Source of the DNA: Dolomedes plantarius
Lineage: Eukaryota > Arthropoda > Arachnida > Araneae > Dolomedidae
Direction of reading: 5' to 3'
Assembly (NCBI GenBank): GCA_907164885.2
Contig: OU015491.1
Coordinates: 113,347,194-113,411,193 of the forward strand
Length of the DNA: 64,000 nt
Positions 48,737-60,437 of the stretch are shown here, piece after piece; the first letter of the stretch is position 1; every line of letters begins with the position of its first letter. The notes under the pieces were generated by a model. It searched no databases. It was not told where the DNA came from and saw only the letters and a program-made list of their open reading frames with translations. Position numbers and translations under genes: made by a program.

Positions 48737-49526
48737 TGAAGGGGCCAGGGGTAAAAACGACTTTACGAAAATGAGTTTTTACGAAAATGAGTTAGCAGTA
48801 CCCTCTTGTAATTTTCAAGGAGTACTAACACCACGCGCATTCATATTTGGGGCAGAATCACTTTAAAGCCATTAAAAATAGCGATTGAGGCCTGTTGCAC
48901 AAACGGCGTTTTTACCTGTGACGGAAATTTCCCATCGGACGTCGTTTTAAAAGTAGAGCTTACACACACGGCGGAAAAATCCGTCGCCGGGTAAAAGGCC
49001 CACCCATTCTTTTCGAATCATGCACGTGTCCAAGAAAACCAGAGGGTTCTTGGCCCCTACGCCCCCCTCCTCCCAGCCGGGAGGAGTCCTCCTTTTCGAA
49101 TCCCCTTTACGATTCCAAGAAAACCAGCGGCCCCCTCCCCTAACAAACCCCCAACCACCCCTCTCGCAAATGACCCTACGACGGTAGAAACTGCTGTGTG
49201 TGTAAGCGTGCATAGGGTTACATGGATAACTAGTTCAATCTGGCGTCAAAAAATTCGCCAGCGCACAGTGGCACTCTCGACAGCTGCACAAGCTACCGTC
49301 GACAAAAAATTTAATTTTCAGCCCAGTGTGCAAGCTCCAATTGACTTCTGTGGTCTACTGTTAGAACGACGTCCGATGGAAAATTTCCGCCACAGATAAA
49401 AACGCCGTGTGTGCAACGGGCCAAAGTTTCTGCGTTCTATAGAAAAGCCACGTTACTCCAACTTCCAAATTCGCTTTTCTCAAAACGAGGTTTTGTGACT
49501 AAAGTGGTTTTAACCCTGGACCCTTC

Positions 49527-49527
<1 letters not shown>
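48737..49527. mobile_element. MITE with TA flanks (outer layer)
   Basis: Left end TGAAGGGGCCAGGGGTAAAA and right end, complemented, CGAAGGGTCCAGGGTTAAAA match over about 25 bases. TA lies on both sides, within (TA)n tracts. The interior is mostly the second MITE (48889-49422). No coding remnant is evident. TA flanks suggest a Tc1/mariner parent, but the CCAGGG-type ends also resemble the Kolobok-like element at 23643, so the parent is uncertain. Confidence 0.65.
48889..49422. mobile_element. PIF/Harbinger-like MITE (inner layer)
   Basis: Inverted ends of about 65 bases begin GGCCTGTTGCACAAACGGCG (left) and, complemented, GGCCCGTTGCACACACGGCG (right). They continue with CTGTG.CGGAAATTT and CATCGGACGTCGTT. 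They share the GGCC...TGCACA.ACGG pattern of the MITE at 36531. The expected 3 bp duplication is not clear here (TGA versus AAA). The GC-rich 88-codon minus frame inside is an artefact. Confidence 0.72.
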
Positions 49528-49528
<1 letters not shown>

Positions 49529-49613
<85 letters not shown>

Positions 49614-49619
49614 TATATA
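49529..49619. repeat. (TA)n microsatellite
   Basis: Simple run followed by GATA-type repeats. Confidence 0.95.
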
Positions 49620-50760
49620 GATAGATAGCTGGATGGATAGATATATACATGTATGCATGTTTATATGCAATGCGGATAAACTTTTCTAAGATATTCGCAC
49701 AATATACCGCGGAAATTGTTGGTTATTTCTTATATGGGAGCATCATATAGGTGAGTCGACATTACTCCCTAGGGCCATCTCAACCTTAAACCGAGCACCA
49801 CTACGGGCAGCAACTGCAGGGTTCTCACCTTCATTGAGCAGTAGAAGAAACATTAAATTAAAAAATATGAAAACATTATTTCTACTAATAATATGCACAA
49901 TATAAAAATTTACACGTGTTTTTGAAAAGTAAAGCTTTTCCAAGGAATTAATGGACCCGCAGGAGTTTTGAATTTAAGGGCAAGTGATTAAAACTATGAA
50001 GAAAAAACATATTTATTTCTTTTAAAAAGAATATTTTGTTAAGTACTTAGAAACATCCATTTCGACAATCATACCGTTATAACTGCATTTATTTTAGAAT
50101 ATATTCTAAAACCAATTAGTGGCAATTAGTGGCATTGTATGCATGAAAAAATAACACTAAGAGAAAATAATTTCGTTAGATAAAACCTCCCATATGACCT
50201 AAATGGATTTATTTATAGAAAAATATTGTGAAAGGGAATCGTTATTTTCGGAGTACGGGGAATTGTTTGTTCTCTTGTAATGAACTGAGCATCAGTAGAA
50301 ACAGCCCCTCGGGACGTATATAGTAAATAGTAAACAAGCAAAAATAGGAACACAGACTTGAAAAAAGGGCTTTTAGGACAGTCCTATACAGCTGTATATG
50401 CAACTAAAATTATATGGTATTAAAAATTTGGAAATTTGTTATTGGTGAGAGACTAATAAATATTATAGAAAAAAGTCTCGCCTGAACCTTTAGAGTTATG
50501 GTAACTGCAGACCGAAAATCTTTTTAAAGCATATATAAAATTAAAAATCTTTTTTTAATAGTACATTGTTTCAATTTACAAAACTTAATATTTCTATGAA
50601 TTATTTTTGTTAAAGGTAGTGGTAACTGTCCCTTGTCCCCAAACTGGACAGAAATCAAAAGAGATGAGTTTATTAATTAGTATAAAATAGCGTACTGATT
50701 GTTAAGTATTCAAAATACTCTGTTAAAATGCTTTTCAGACTTAAAACTTTAATCACTATA
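49620..50760. other. Non-coding DNA
   Basis: No gene or element recognised. A short direct repeat 'caattagtggcattg' occurs near 50110-50140. Confidence 0.45.
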
Positions 50761-50762
50761 TA

Positions 50763-51326
50763 TAGGGTGAACCAAAAGTCTTGCCCTGATTATAAATATT
50801 TATGGCGCTCAAACTATTATAATTAGACGTATGTTTGTTTGGATATATTGTAAGTACTGTTATAAATTTTTTTATAAGACCATTTACCTCAGTAAAGTTT
50901 AACGTGTGCCCCCTTGGTAGCTCGGAGAATGTCGAAGCGGTATTCCAGTTCCCGCCAAGTGTTATTTAACATGTCTTCTGTTACAGTACACACAGTACAT
51001 GTTTCGTCTAGGAAATCACGCACTAAAGATCCCCAGTGTGGGGGGGTGCGACATTTTTTCTGAAAAAGTTGCAATAAGTCTAAGTAAATGTTAGGGGTAA
51101 CGCTTTTTGGGCTTTCTCTTGAATCGACACCATTCCGGCCGAAAATGATGGCCTCCTTTCAAATATTCCACTGAGTCCCTCTTAAAGGAGCACACGCGTC
51201 ATTTATTACACACAAAAAAAACCTACTAAAACTGCCCTATCCAACGATACAAAAGTTACATTATTATATTAAACGGTTATTTTGTAATGAATTTTTATAA
51301 TCAGGGCAAGACTTTTGGTCACCCTG
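50763..51326 (-). mobile_element. Deletion derivative of a Tc1/mariner relative
   Basis: Ends TAGGGTGAACCAAAAGTCTT and, complemented, CAGGGTGACCAAAAGTCTTG are inverted over about 38 bases (to CCCTGATTATAAA). TA flanks both (50761-50762 and 51327-51328). It is 564 bp and keeps only the last part of a transposase on the minus strand. Confidence 0.82.
50889..51074 (-). pseudogene. C-terminal fragment of Tc1/mariner-type transposase
   Basis: The frame reads VTEDMLNNTWRELEYRFDILRATKGAHVKLY to a stop at 50889, shown here in meaning only as its two ends: VTEDML and GAHVKLY. This is the region after the third catalytic acid, where related proteins end with a Trp/Arg-rich helix and a G.H(V/I) tail. 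All catalytic residues are missing, so it cannot act. The parent is a family related to those at 60438 and 61958. Confidence 0.6.
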
Positions 51327-51328
51327 TA

Positions 51329-51949
51329 TATTTCAATTCATTATATCCACTTCATGCATTTAAATAACTATAGTCTTCAGTATTATAAAATGCACTCGGG
51401 ATGATGTGTAACCCCGTTCAACCGACTCTGTTCCATAGCCATGAACTTAAATGACTCCCAAATAAATTATTTCCGCACTCAGAAACAGAATGTAAGTGAA
51501 CATGCATTCTCTGAAGTTCGAATATCATAGAGCACTTAATTTCTAAGAAGTATTTCCTGGAGCATACTAAGTCCGAACCGAGAGATGCATTCACCATCTC
51601 ATTAATCCGCAAACAGGAAATTAGAGCGAAATTTGTCGACGTCACAGATTACTTCAGATGACTTCGTTAAGGGACTAGCGTCTTTGTTCTTACCAGCGGG
51701 TAGATTAAGAGGATTTTGGGAAGAAGGAACCCGAAGAGACGATGAATATAAACAAAGATAAATTTTGCTTCTATTTCTGATAAATGAATCTCTGAATGAT
51801 TAAGTCACCGTTATATATTTATTTTAGAGTTTTGCAATAAAAATCATTTAAATACTCACTGAAATTCAATGACATGATATGTTTTAATGTCTACGGTTAA
51901 TCATACGACGGCAAACAAAATATTTCATTTTATCACCAAAATAATACAA
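51329..51949. other. Complex non-coding block
   Basis: About 51390-51760 is balanced in composition, with no coding signal or element ends. It could be conserved non-coding DNA; there is no direct evidence. Confidence 0.3.
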
Positions 51950-52067
<118 letters not shown>

Positions 52068-52570
52068 AGTATGTTAGAATTGTACTATTAATACTGTAAA
52101 AACATCGTAGAGTTTGTAGTCGTAGGCAAAAGTGGATAAATCTTGATTAATATACAGGGTTTTGTATTTAACGACACATTTATTGCGATATTAATCTTCT
52201 TTTTATTTTGAAACAGCTTTTAATATTAAAAATAATACTATAAAACATTGTTATGCAATGTATGACTATGACTATGAAAGTATCAAAATCAGGAATTAAT
52301 TTATAATTCATTTTTGTGTTTCATAAATATAAAAAATCCATCAATTTAATTTTTGTTGAAATAATATAGGAAAATAATACTACATATTAATTTAAGACTA
52401 GGAAATTTATTTTAAAGGACGCTTAAATTTACGATGATACCATACTCAGAATCAATCCGCTAAAATCAGTTTTACCTTTGAAGAGTTTACCTTCTTTAAT
52501 GATAAAAATTTCTTGCGAAATTTCTTTTAATCTGAAACAGTTTTAACCATTCAAAAGAATATATATACAG
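52068..52570. other. AT-rich non-coding DNA
   Basis: About 52430-52550 weakly resembles 54770-54900 and, inverted, 56950-57060 (ACTGATTTTAGTGTATAATTC-type phrases). This is probably an old dispersed repeat. Confidence 0.4.
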
Positions 52571-52584
52571 ATGTAACCACACAC

Positions 52585-52665
<81 letters not shown>
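52571..52665. repeat. (TA)n microsatellite
   Basis: Simple run directly before the dispersed repeat. Confidence 0.95.
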
Positions 52666-52666
<1 letters not shown>

Positions 52667-53425
52667 TAGCTGAAAACCCGCACTTCGCTAAGGAGTACAT
52701 TCAAAGTAAAAACATCGGTGAATGTATGCAATTAATGCCAATATATATATAATAAATACGACGATCAATATATATAATTGATGTAAAATATATATATATT
52801 TATAAAAAAATCGTAAGGGATATTTTTATAGACAAAATAATGTAGAAGAAGATATTCAAATTAAATCTAATATAAAGAATACTAAAGAATATAGTACAGT
52901 TTCTAGAACATTTCTTTTACTGTATTTTAATATTTTTTTGGATAATGTCCAATCGTCTGCCGCATTAGCAAGAAAAAAAAATTATTTTTTGTCAATTTAG
53001 TTTTTATGCACGTGACGATAAATTTATTTAAAGTACCAGAAAAAGAAGTCACGTGATCAGCATTTAATAAATTAAATTCTAAAAATTAATCTTTAAAAAT
53101 TCACCAAAAATCAGGAAATGGAGGTAAGGATTCGAAAAAGAATTCATTTTAAAGGAATTTTTATCATCTTTCTCGTGATATAAATTTTATAACCCTCAAT
53201 TTATTATTTTAAATGCAAACTTAAAAAAAGTAAAAAAAAAGCTTAAAAATTTAATTTAAAAAAATCTAAGAAGAATTTTTCAAAAATCTCTCTTAATGCA
53301 CCCCTACACTATAAGAAGAATCGCCATGAAAAATTTCAGCCCTTTAGGTCCAGCGGTTTGGTCTGTGCGTTGTATGTCAGTCAGTCAGTGAATGAATGAA
53401 TGAATGAATGAGTCAGTTACGGAAC

Positions 53426-53431
<6 letters not shown>
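52666..53431 (+). repeat. Dispersed repeat, copy 1 (RTE-like tail)
   Basis: Starts CTAGCTGAAAACCCGCACTT, shared with the copy at 59773, and ends 'cagcggtttggtctgtgcgttgtatgtcagtcagtgaatgaatgagtcagttacggaactctttta(TA)n' in outline. It contains about 107 bases (52850-52956) absent from copy 2. The GC-rich head and the 'ccagcggtttgg' plus TA-rich tail resemble 3' regions of RTE-type non-LTR retroelements. No protein is encoded. Classification is tentative. Confidence 0.65.
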
Positions 53432-53458
<27 letters not shown>

Positions 53459-53461
<3 letters not shown>

Positions 53462-54666
53462 TATAGAGCCAAAACATTATGACCATCCCGACACTTTGCA
53501 ATGAACTCGTGTAGGGCATGTGATAAGTTTTGAATGGTATTTAACTGCTGGGGAGTCTGAGGAATCATTCTTGCCCTTGCTTCCGGGTGTGATTAAAAGG
53601 CTGCTAATCTAAGCGACTATGATAGAGGGCAGGTTGTAACGACCCGACGGCTCGGAACGTGTATCTCCGAAACTGCACGACTCGTGGGTTGTTCACGACC
53701 TGCCGTTGTTAGTACTTATGCAAAGTACATGAATTATGGTGAAACCAGGGGTAGATGCCATGGCGTTGGACGTCCACCAGTTATTAAGAAAACAGGACGT
53801 TGGAGACTGTCCCACTTGGTGAAGAAAAGTAGGCGCCAGATAGTGGCTCAGCAGACAGACCAACACAATGCAGGGTCAAGTAGAATAGTTTTGGAGTATT
53901 CAGTTCATCGGACACTGTTGGATACGGGCCTACGCAGCACACGTCCCCCTCATGTGCCTCTGTTGACCAGGCGTCATTTCCCACTAAGCCTACACTGGCC
54001 CCGGGAACATTGTTACTTGACCATGGATCAGTGGGACAGAGTTGCCTGGTCGGATGAATCACGATTCGTCATTCATCACGTTGATGGCCGTGTCAAGGTA
54101 CGCCGCCTTCCAGGGGAACAGTTACTCCACCAGTGTACAGCAGGTCATACACAGGCCAGTGAGGGTGGTATTGTGCTTTGGGGGACGTTCTCATGGGCAT
54201 CTCTGGGACCCGTGGTTGTGGTAGAACAGACCATGAACTCTTCGGACTATGTGAACATCCTTGCGGACCAGTTGCACCCTTATATGGCGTCTCTCTTCCC
54301 AACTGGAAATGGAGTTCTTCAGCAGAACGGTGCTCCACGTCACAAGGATCGAACTGTGCTAGAGTGGTTCCAAGAACATATTTCTGAATTCCGATTAATG
54401 TCCTGACCTCCTAAATCCTTTGATCTTAATCCGATAGAACACATTTGGGGAGTTATGTAACGACAGCTCAGAGCTAAAAAAAGCGCCATGTCGGACTATC
54501 CCAGATTTGCGTGATCGCTGTTTGAACATCTGGTACAATCTGTCTCTATATTGGCTATCTACCAAGGATTAGTGGCATCCATGCCAAGGCGGGTTGCAGC
54601 TGTTTTGCAGGGCAAAGGTGGACCAACGCGTTATTAGGTAGGTGATCAGATTGTTTTGTATCTATA

Positions 54667-54669
<3 letters not shown>
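53459..54669 (+). mobile_element. Tc1-like (DD36E) transposon, dead
   Basis: Ends CAGTATAGAGCCAAAACATT and, complemented, CAGTATAGATACAAAACAAT; TA flanks both (53457-53458 and 54670-54671). It lies in the TA tail of the preceding repeat and is followed by another (TA)n tract. Length is 1211 bp. Confidence 0.87.
53612..54637 (+). pseudogene. Tc1-like DD36E transposase, second Asp mutated
   Basis: The frame is readable from 53612 (DRGQVVTTRRLGT, then ETARLVGCSRPAVVSTY, a helix-turn-helix). The expected start ATG just upstream is not present. The core has WSDESRF (first Asp), QQNGAPRHK where QQDNAP is normal (catalytic Asp to Asn) and DLNPIEHIW. The spacing from that Asn to Glu is 36 residues, as in DD36E Tc1 relatives. 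TGA at 54404 (a Trp position in relatives) and TAA near 54458 interrupt it. Compensating frameshifts follow before the conserved ending VAAVLQGKGGPTRY and TAG at 54635. It is non-functional by mutation of the active site and by stops. Confidence 0.85.
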
Positions 54670-54670
<1 letters not shown>

Positions 54671-54728
<58 letters not shown>

Positions 54729-54748
54729 AGAGAGAGAGAGAGAGAGAA
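54671..54748. repeat. (TA)n-(GA)n microsatellite
   Basis: Simple run with a GA tail. Confidence 0.95.
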
Positions 54749-55653
54749 TGAATAATAATTAAGGACAGAAGTATACCATGATACCTCAGTTATCATTATA
54801 CCACTGAAATCAGTATTACGTTTTAAGAATTCATCTTTCTTTTGTGTTACAAATTCCTTAGGAACTTCCTTTTACTTTATTATTTTCAGCCTCCCCTTTA
54901 TTTTCGAATGAAAATACAAAAGATAATAATTCTCGAAAGAAACTTTTTTTCCCCCGAACCGCAAAGAAATTCGATTATCGAAGCACATAGCCAATATACA
55001 GGATTGAAACACTCCTGATGTACTTAGGGAGAGACGGAGAAAAAAACTTATCTTTTAATGTATACTGAAAAGTAATTTTTCTGGTCTATTAGGTATGAAG
55101 GAAAAATATATAGTTCTTGAAACTTGTCACTGAACAGGCATACATCCTTTTATTTTTTTTTCCTCTTCTTCCAGCGCCAAACATTCAATCAAGCTGCGGT
55201 AATCAAGGGGAGTAGCGATCAAAATAAGCTTTTATTCTGGACGTGAGCAATCACACGAACGTGTAGCCATTGAACTTTCTATTATACCGTCCGCCTGTGA
55301 TCAGTAACAGTGATTAGCGTGCCGTATGTAGCGCAAAAGAAAAACTTCGAAATTGGATTTTATCAGATTATAGAACTGTCAATTTTCTCCCTTGCTACGG
55401 TATTGTCGATCTAATGATACAGACGTCCGAATTTTGGATGCGTTTCATAAAGGAAATGGGATATAAGGCTTCTTGTCTTTATTTTTTTTCTCTCAATAAC
55501 TGGATCAGTTTAGCAATGAAAAGTCGTAACATGATAGCATTACGGACAAAATAATTTTCGCGATGTCACAAACAATTATGGTTTTACGGTATGCCATTTA
55601 TGGAAAAAAATATGCAAGATATTCAGTTGTAAACAATATAAGAAATGATACAC

Positions 55654-55658
<5 letters not shown>
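54749..55658. other. Complex non-coding block
   Basis: About 55160-55470 is balanced in composition and high in complexity, with no coding support. The first 130 bases belong to the weak dispersed repeat noted at 52430. Confidence 0.35.

Positions 55659-55706
<48 letters not shown>
55659..55706. repeat. (TA)n microsatellite
   Basis: Simple run abutting the long-TIR element. Confidence 0.95.
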
Positions 55707-55708
<2 letters not shown>

Positions 55709-55711
<3 letters not shown>

Positions 55712-56688
55712 GGTGATTTTTTTTAAGCTGACACTACTCAGGGTCATCTGTAGCGCGATCTATCAACCGGAATTCCACCAAAATTTATAGAGGGACTACG
55801 GACGATATAGGAAAGAGCTTCTGTGAGACAAAAAAAGTTCCAAAAGTTACCGATAGGGGTAAATATGGCACTGTTGTTGTCTGTGCACCCGAGAATTTGC
55901 ACAAAACGCAAGTAAAACATCAAATTGCAAATTCACGACTACGTAGTCGATTGCAGCTCTAGGATTTCGGGCTATAAAGAAAAGGGGTCAATATCGAAAA
56001 AGTTGTAATAAGCAGACAAATGAATAACAAAAAAAATTCACTGCAACACGTTTTATGCAGCAAATTCACTTCTTTCTCCTTTAATGTGACCACCGTCCTG
56101 GAGGACGACACATTGCATCCTGAACAATGTGTTCTCGACGGCCGAGCGTAACGTGTCACCAGGAATATTCCTCCGGGTATAAGTAGGGTCACCCGGGAAG
56201 TCAGTCACCCGGAAATATTCATCCGGGTCTCCATATAAGTCCGGGATATGTTGTCCTTTAGGGCCGACAAGTTAGAGTTCACCAAGATAAACCTTGGATA
56301 TTAAATAACTCCACGGAAAGAAGCCCCATGGGTTAGGTCCGGGGAGCGAGGTGGCCAGGATAGTGGAAAAAAAATGACTGATGACCCTTTCTTCTGTAAA
56401 GAGATGGCACAACAGATTCCGCCCCGATCTTTATAGCACAAATACTGGTGCTGCTGTCGACTAAGTAGACATGAATTTGCATTTGTTGTTTTACTTGCGC
56501 TTTATGCAAATTCTCGGGTGCGCCGACAACGACAGCACCATGTTTCCCCTATTGGAAAATTTTGGAAAAAATTTTTTTTCATCTCTTTCCCATGTCGTCT
56601 TTCGTCCTTCTATCAATTTTGGTGGAATTGCGACTGATAGATCGTGCTACATGTGGCTGTGAGTGTCGGTTTAACAAAAATCACTCTG
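55709..56688 (-). mobile_element. Long-TIR Tc1/mariner-type deletion derivative
   Basis: The first ~225 bases and the last ~220 are inverted copies. Shared stretches include GATCTATCA, GGAATTCCACCAAAATT (one change), CACCCGAGAATTTGCA and AACGCAAGTAAAACA. The outermost bases are TAGGGTGATTTT and, complemented, CAGAGTGATTTT. The right flank is TA; the left is AA beside (TA)n. The middle 530 bases decode weakly on the minus strand to YPGHLAPR and a REHIVQDAMC/GRWSH tail typical of Tc1/mariner-type C-termini, with many stops. It is non-autonomous. Confidence 0.78.
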
Positions 56689-56690
56689 TA

Positions 56691-58314
56691 TATCAATGTA
56701 CGAGTATATTAATACAATGTTATGAGAACAGAATGAGATACATAATTTGGTGTTTAGCGCGTATATTCTAGCTAAGATATCATTGTTTATTGCCATTAAA
56801 ATAAAACTGCTATTCTACAGGAGAATAAATTCACAGAATTCATTTTCCTTTTTCATTTGTACAAAAATATTACACATGAAATTTATTTTTATTTATAGCA
56901 TTTCCCGACTTTGATAGTCATATATTACAAAATTAAAGTTTTGCAATATTCTTTTGAATGTTTAAAACTGTTTCGAATTAAATGGAAGTTCATTGGGAAT
57001 TTATAACACACAAGTAAGATAAGTTCTAAAAACGTAATACTGATTTTAGTGTATAATTCTAACTGAGATATCATTGTATATTTTCACTGAACTAAAATTT
57101 CCATTTTAAAGTAAATACACATTAACTAATTTTCAGTTTCAATTTTAACAAAATAATAAAAATTAAATTTTAAATTCATGTGATTGTAAAATCTATTTTA
57201 TCATAATATATCGGCTTCGATAATTTGATAATCACACGTTAAATAGCAAACATTTTTGTGCAAATTTCATTTGATAGCTAAAAACTCTTTCACCTCCTAA
57301 AACATAATTTTAAATTATCTACTCAACTATTGCTATCCACACTTTGTTTTAAAATTTGATTTTTTCTTCGAAAGTACAAATCATAATATCCTTGAATGAA
57401 GAGATTTTCATTAAAGAAATTTCCCTTTAGAAATATAAATATCTGTTGCATTAAAATGATCGATTAGAATTAAACAAATCTGGAATAAAAAATAGATAAA
57501 TGCTTTTTATTTAGAAACGAAAGGGCCAGAACCAATATGTACATTAATGATTTTAATTATAAAGGTTTTTAGCTGTTTTCTGTCTTAAAGAATTTTAAAG
57601 CGATCCTTGAACATTTTTTCCTAATAGAAGGTAATTTCTATTAGTACAGCACGCGTTTCGATTGCGTTTTACATTATCTTTCAAACGAATATTAATTTAT
57701 GTTTAATTATAGTAGTTTCTGTATCAAATTTATGTGCTATTTTCATAATATGTATCATCTGTTTGCTTTACCTTACACGTAACAAAAACATGAATTAATC
57801 ACTGCTTGTTAAACATAAAGGCAAGGAAGAAAATATAATTAACTACTTTTTTCGTAAACTGGTCGAATATTTTGATAAGTAATCATTCGAATCAATAGCT
57901 AAATGAATGCTGCCATGAAATAATAAAAATATTTTTAAAAATCTAAAGCTTTATTTAATAAATCTGACAGCTTTAAAAATGATCGAATAATATATTAGTA
58001 GTTAATTTATTTCTCCTTTATACTTTCTTTCATTTTTATCGTTGGTGAAAACTGCTATTGTATGATTATTGTGCACGTTAATTAATTACATAAACTTCTA
58101 TCATTGGTTTCATCGTGAACACTGCTATTTTGTGACGATTGTGCACGTTAATTAACTACACAAACTTAATTCCAAACAAATTATTATGTTTCTATATTTC
58201 ATATTTAGTACAATGATTTTTATCACATTCATTTTTAATTACATCTAATAATGTTCATTGATTTATGGTTATTTTTAGATACACAGATATATAGCAATCA
58301 ACATCACTGTGTAA

Positions 58315-58317
<3 letters not shown>
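56691..58317. repeat. AT-rich DNA with degenerate repeats
   Basis: 'gagatatcattgtatatt..cactgaa' at about 57068 echoes 'aagatatcattgtttattgccattaa' at about 56775, suggesting ~290 bp degenerate units. A clearer two-copy tandem repeat of about 70 bases ('attgtgcacgttaattaa') lies at 58035-58170. No genes are recognised. Confidence 0.5.

Positions 58318-58368
<51 letters not shown>
58318..58368. repeat. (TA)n microsatellite
   Basis: Simple run. Confidence 0.95.
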
Positions 58369-58371
<3 letters not shown>

Positions 58372-58430
58372 AAATATAAACAATAGAAATAAACAAAAAA
58401 TAAAAATCAAGCATAGACTGCTAAATCACT

Positions 58431-58763
58431 TTAACATAAAACATATCCTGCAAAGAAAACATTTTCAATAGAGGATAGCGCAGAAGCTTCATATCCCCAT
58501 ACTGAAAACAAATACATAATCCAACAGAGATAGATAAAAATAATACAAATATAGACAAGAAACAAACAGAAATCAAGCACTCTGGGCATCCACGCACCAA
58601 CGGCAAGATTCTGTATAAGTGCCGGAAATGAACCATAAAACAATAGAGGTAACCGACAGGTCTCTTCATCAGGGAGCCTAACCATGTCAATTACCTCAAG
58701 GGGAACTTTCTGAATAGGATGCAGGTAAGCCCCAAATACATCCCAAGGCCCCGAGTCCCCCAT
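58431..58763 (-). CDS. Unrecognised open frame, possible gene remnant
   Basis: A 110-codon minus-strand frame starts at ATG 58763 (MGDSGPWDVFGAYLHP). The first 60 residues look protein-like (VPLEVIDMVRLPDEET, LPLLFYGSF); the rest is hydrophobic (FCLFLVYICIIFIYLCWIM) and could be a membrane segment or just AT-rich translation. A GTAAGT donor-like site lies upstream on the same strand near 58810. I recognise no family. It lies between two (TA)n tracts and may be an exon, a retroelement piece or chance. Confidence 0.2.
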   Translation of the reverse strand: MGDSGPWDVFGAYLHPIQKVPLEVIDMVRLPDEETCRLPLLFYGSFPALIQNLAVGAWMPRVLDFCLFLVYICIIFIYLCWIMYLFSVWGYEASALSSIENVFFAGYVLC

Positions 58764-58883
58764 GGAAGCAATAAGTCAAAAAGAAAATGAAAAGACAAAC
58801 ACAACTTACAGTATGGGCTCAACGCACCTTACATGCAAGCACACAAAATCCTAATGCAAAATAAAAGATGCGTACACACCCCA

Positions 58884-58935
58884 ATTCCGTAAGTGACGGT
58901 TATGGCGAAACAGCAGCCAATAACCGTCACTTACG

Positions 58936-58939
<4 letters not shown>
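58884..58939. repeat. Perfect 20 bp inverted repeat (hairpin)
   Basis: ATTCCGTAAGTGACGGTTAT (58884-58903) is followed after 16 bases by its exact complement (58920-58939); TGG/CCA extends the stem with one bulge. A (TA)n tract follows at once. It may be a minimal foldback element. Confidence 0.85.
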
Positions 58940-59004
<65 letters not shown>

Positions 59005-59010
59005 TATATA
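58940..59010. repeat. (TA)n microsatellite
   Basis: Simple run directly after the hairpin. Confidence 0.95.
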
Positions 59011-59729
59011 AGATACGCGAAAGCGGGGGAGCCGAGGTGCCTATTGAGATTATTTATTTTTTGTAATTCCTGAGCCTAGGGGAATCCTTTTCTGAAAAGA
59101 AACACTTTTGTAAAATGTTAGCAAGGAGAAATAGAGAATAATAATTAATTCCTCTCCAGCAAATATATTGCGTGTAGATTAATTATTGTTCTCTATTCCG
59201 AGTTTTCGGTATTTCCCCTGTATTGAGCTGTGGCATTTTATCCAGGGAAAAAAAATATTGTCCGCCATTACCCTGCAAGTTAAGTACTCCCTTGATGCTG
59301 AAGATAGACATAAAATACATAATACCCTTTTAACATGTTCAAAAAATTTCAATACATGCATATTCATCATATACATTGTCAATAAAATATTTAACTAATA
59401 AATTTAATCTATGACGTCCAAGTCTTTAAGACTAAATTTCTCACTCTTAAGTTTATTGAATGCTATTGAAAATAAATTTCAAAATTTAGATATGTATAGG
59501 TATTAATTTTCAATTAAAAAATTAATATTTGCTTTAAACATATTTCTCCAGTTTTTTTTGACATTCCACCACAGTAAATATCTTATATAATAATACATGA
59601 TAACATTACAAATAACATTAATTTTCATAAAAAGTATGAAACTTTACATATTTTGTAGTTGCAACCTCTATCTAGGATAAGTATTCTAATATATTATATT
59701 TAACCAATATAGAACTATATACTGGGTGA
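59011..59729. other. AT-rich non-coding DNA
   Basis: No gene or element recognised. Confidence 0.45.
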
Positions 59730-59772
59730 CCAGAATTAAAACACCCCAGCTCAGACCTCCCTGTAGATCGAA

Positions 59773-60435
59773 CTAGCTTAAAACCCGCACTTCGCTACGG
59801 AGTACATTCAAATTAAATACAACGGTCAATGTATGCAATTAATGCCAAAAAAATAAATATATTTGTATACATATTTATAATAAATACGATCAATATATAC
59901 AATTGATGTAGAAAAAAATACGTATATTTATTAAAAAAATCGCAAGGGATGTTTTTATAGACAAAATAATGTCCAATCATCTGCCACATTAGCAAAGAAA
60001 AAATTTTTTTTGTCCATTTAGTTGTTATACACGTGACGATAAATTTATTTAAAGTACCAGAAAAAGAAATCACGTGATCAGCATATAATAAATTAAATTC
60101 TAAAAATTAATCTTTAAAAATTCACCAAAAATCAGAAAATAGAGGTAAAGATTCGAAAAAATTTTCATTTTAAAGTAATTTTTATGATCTTTCTCATGAT
60201 ATAAATTTTATAACCCTCAAATTATTATTTTAAATGCAAACTTAAAAAAAGTTACTAAAACAACTTAAAAATTTAATTTAAAAAATCTAAGAAGAATTTT
60301 TCAAAAATCTCTCTTGGTGCACCACTACATTATAAGAAGAATCGCCATGTAAAATTTCAGCCCCTTAAGTCCAGCTGTTTGATCTGTGCGTTGTATGTCA
60401 GTGAGTCAGTGAGTCAATTATGGAACTGTTTTATA
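59773..60435 (+). repeat. Dispersed repeat, copy 2 (RTE-like tail)
   Basis: Starts CTAGCTTAAAACCCGCACTT and follows copy 1 (52666) closely to the 'gtcaattatggaactgttttata' tail, minus the 107-base internal segment. Its own tail appears to continue after the transposon at 61948 as TATAGAT. It is inserted in the left terminal repeat of the surrounding element. Confidence 0.7.
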
Positions 60436-60437
60436 TA

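Noticed and set aside
48947..49213. 88-codon Gly/Arg-rich minus-strand frame
   Set aside because: Lies wholly within the inner MITE and has no recognisable domain.
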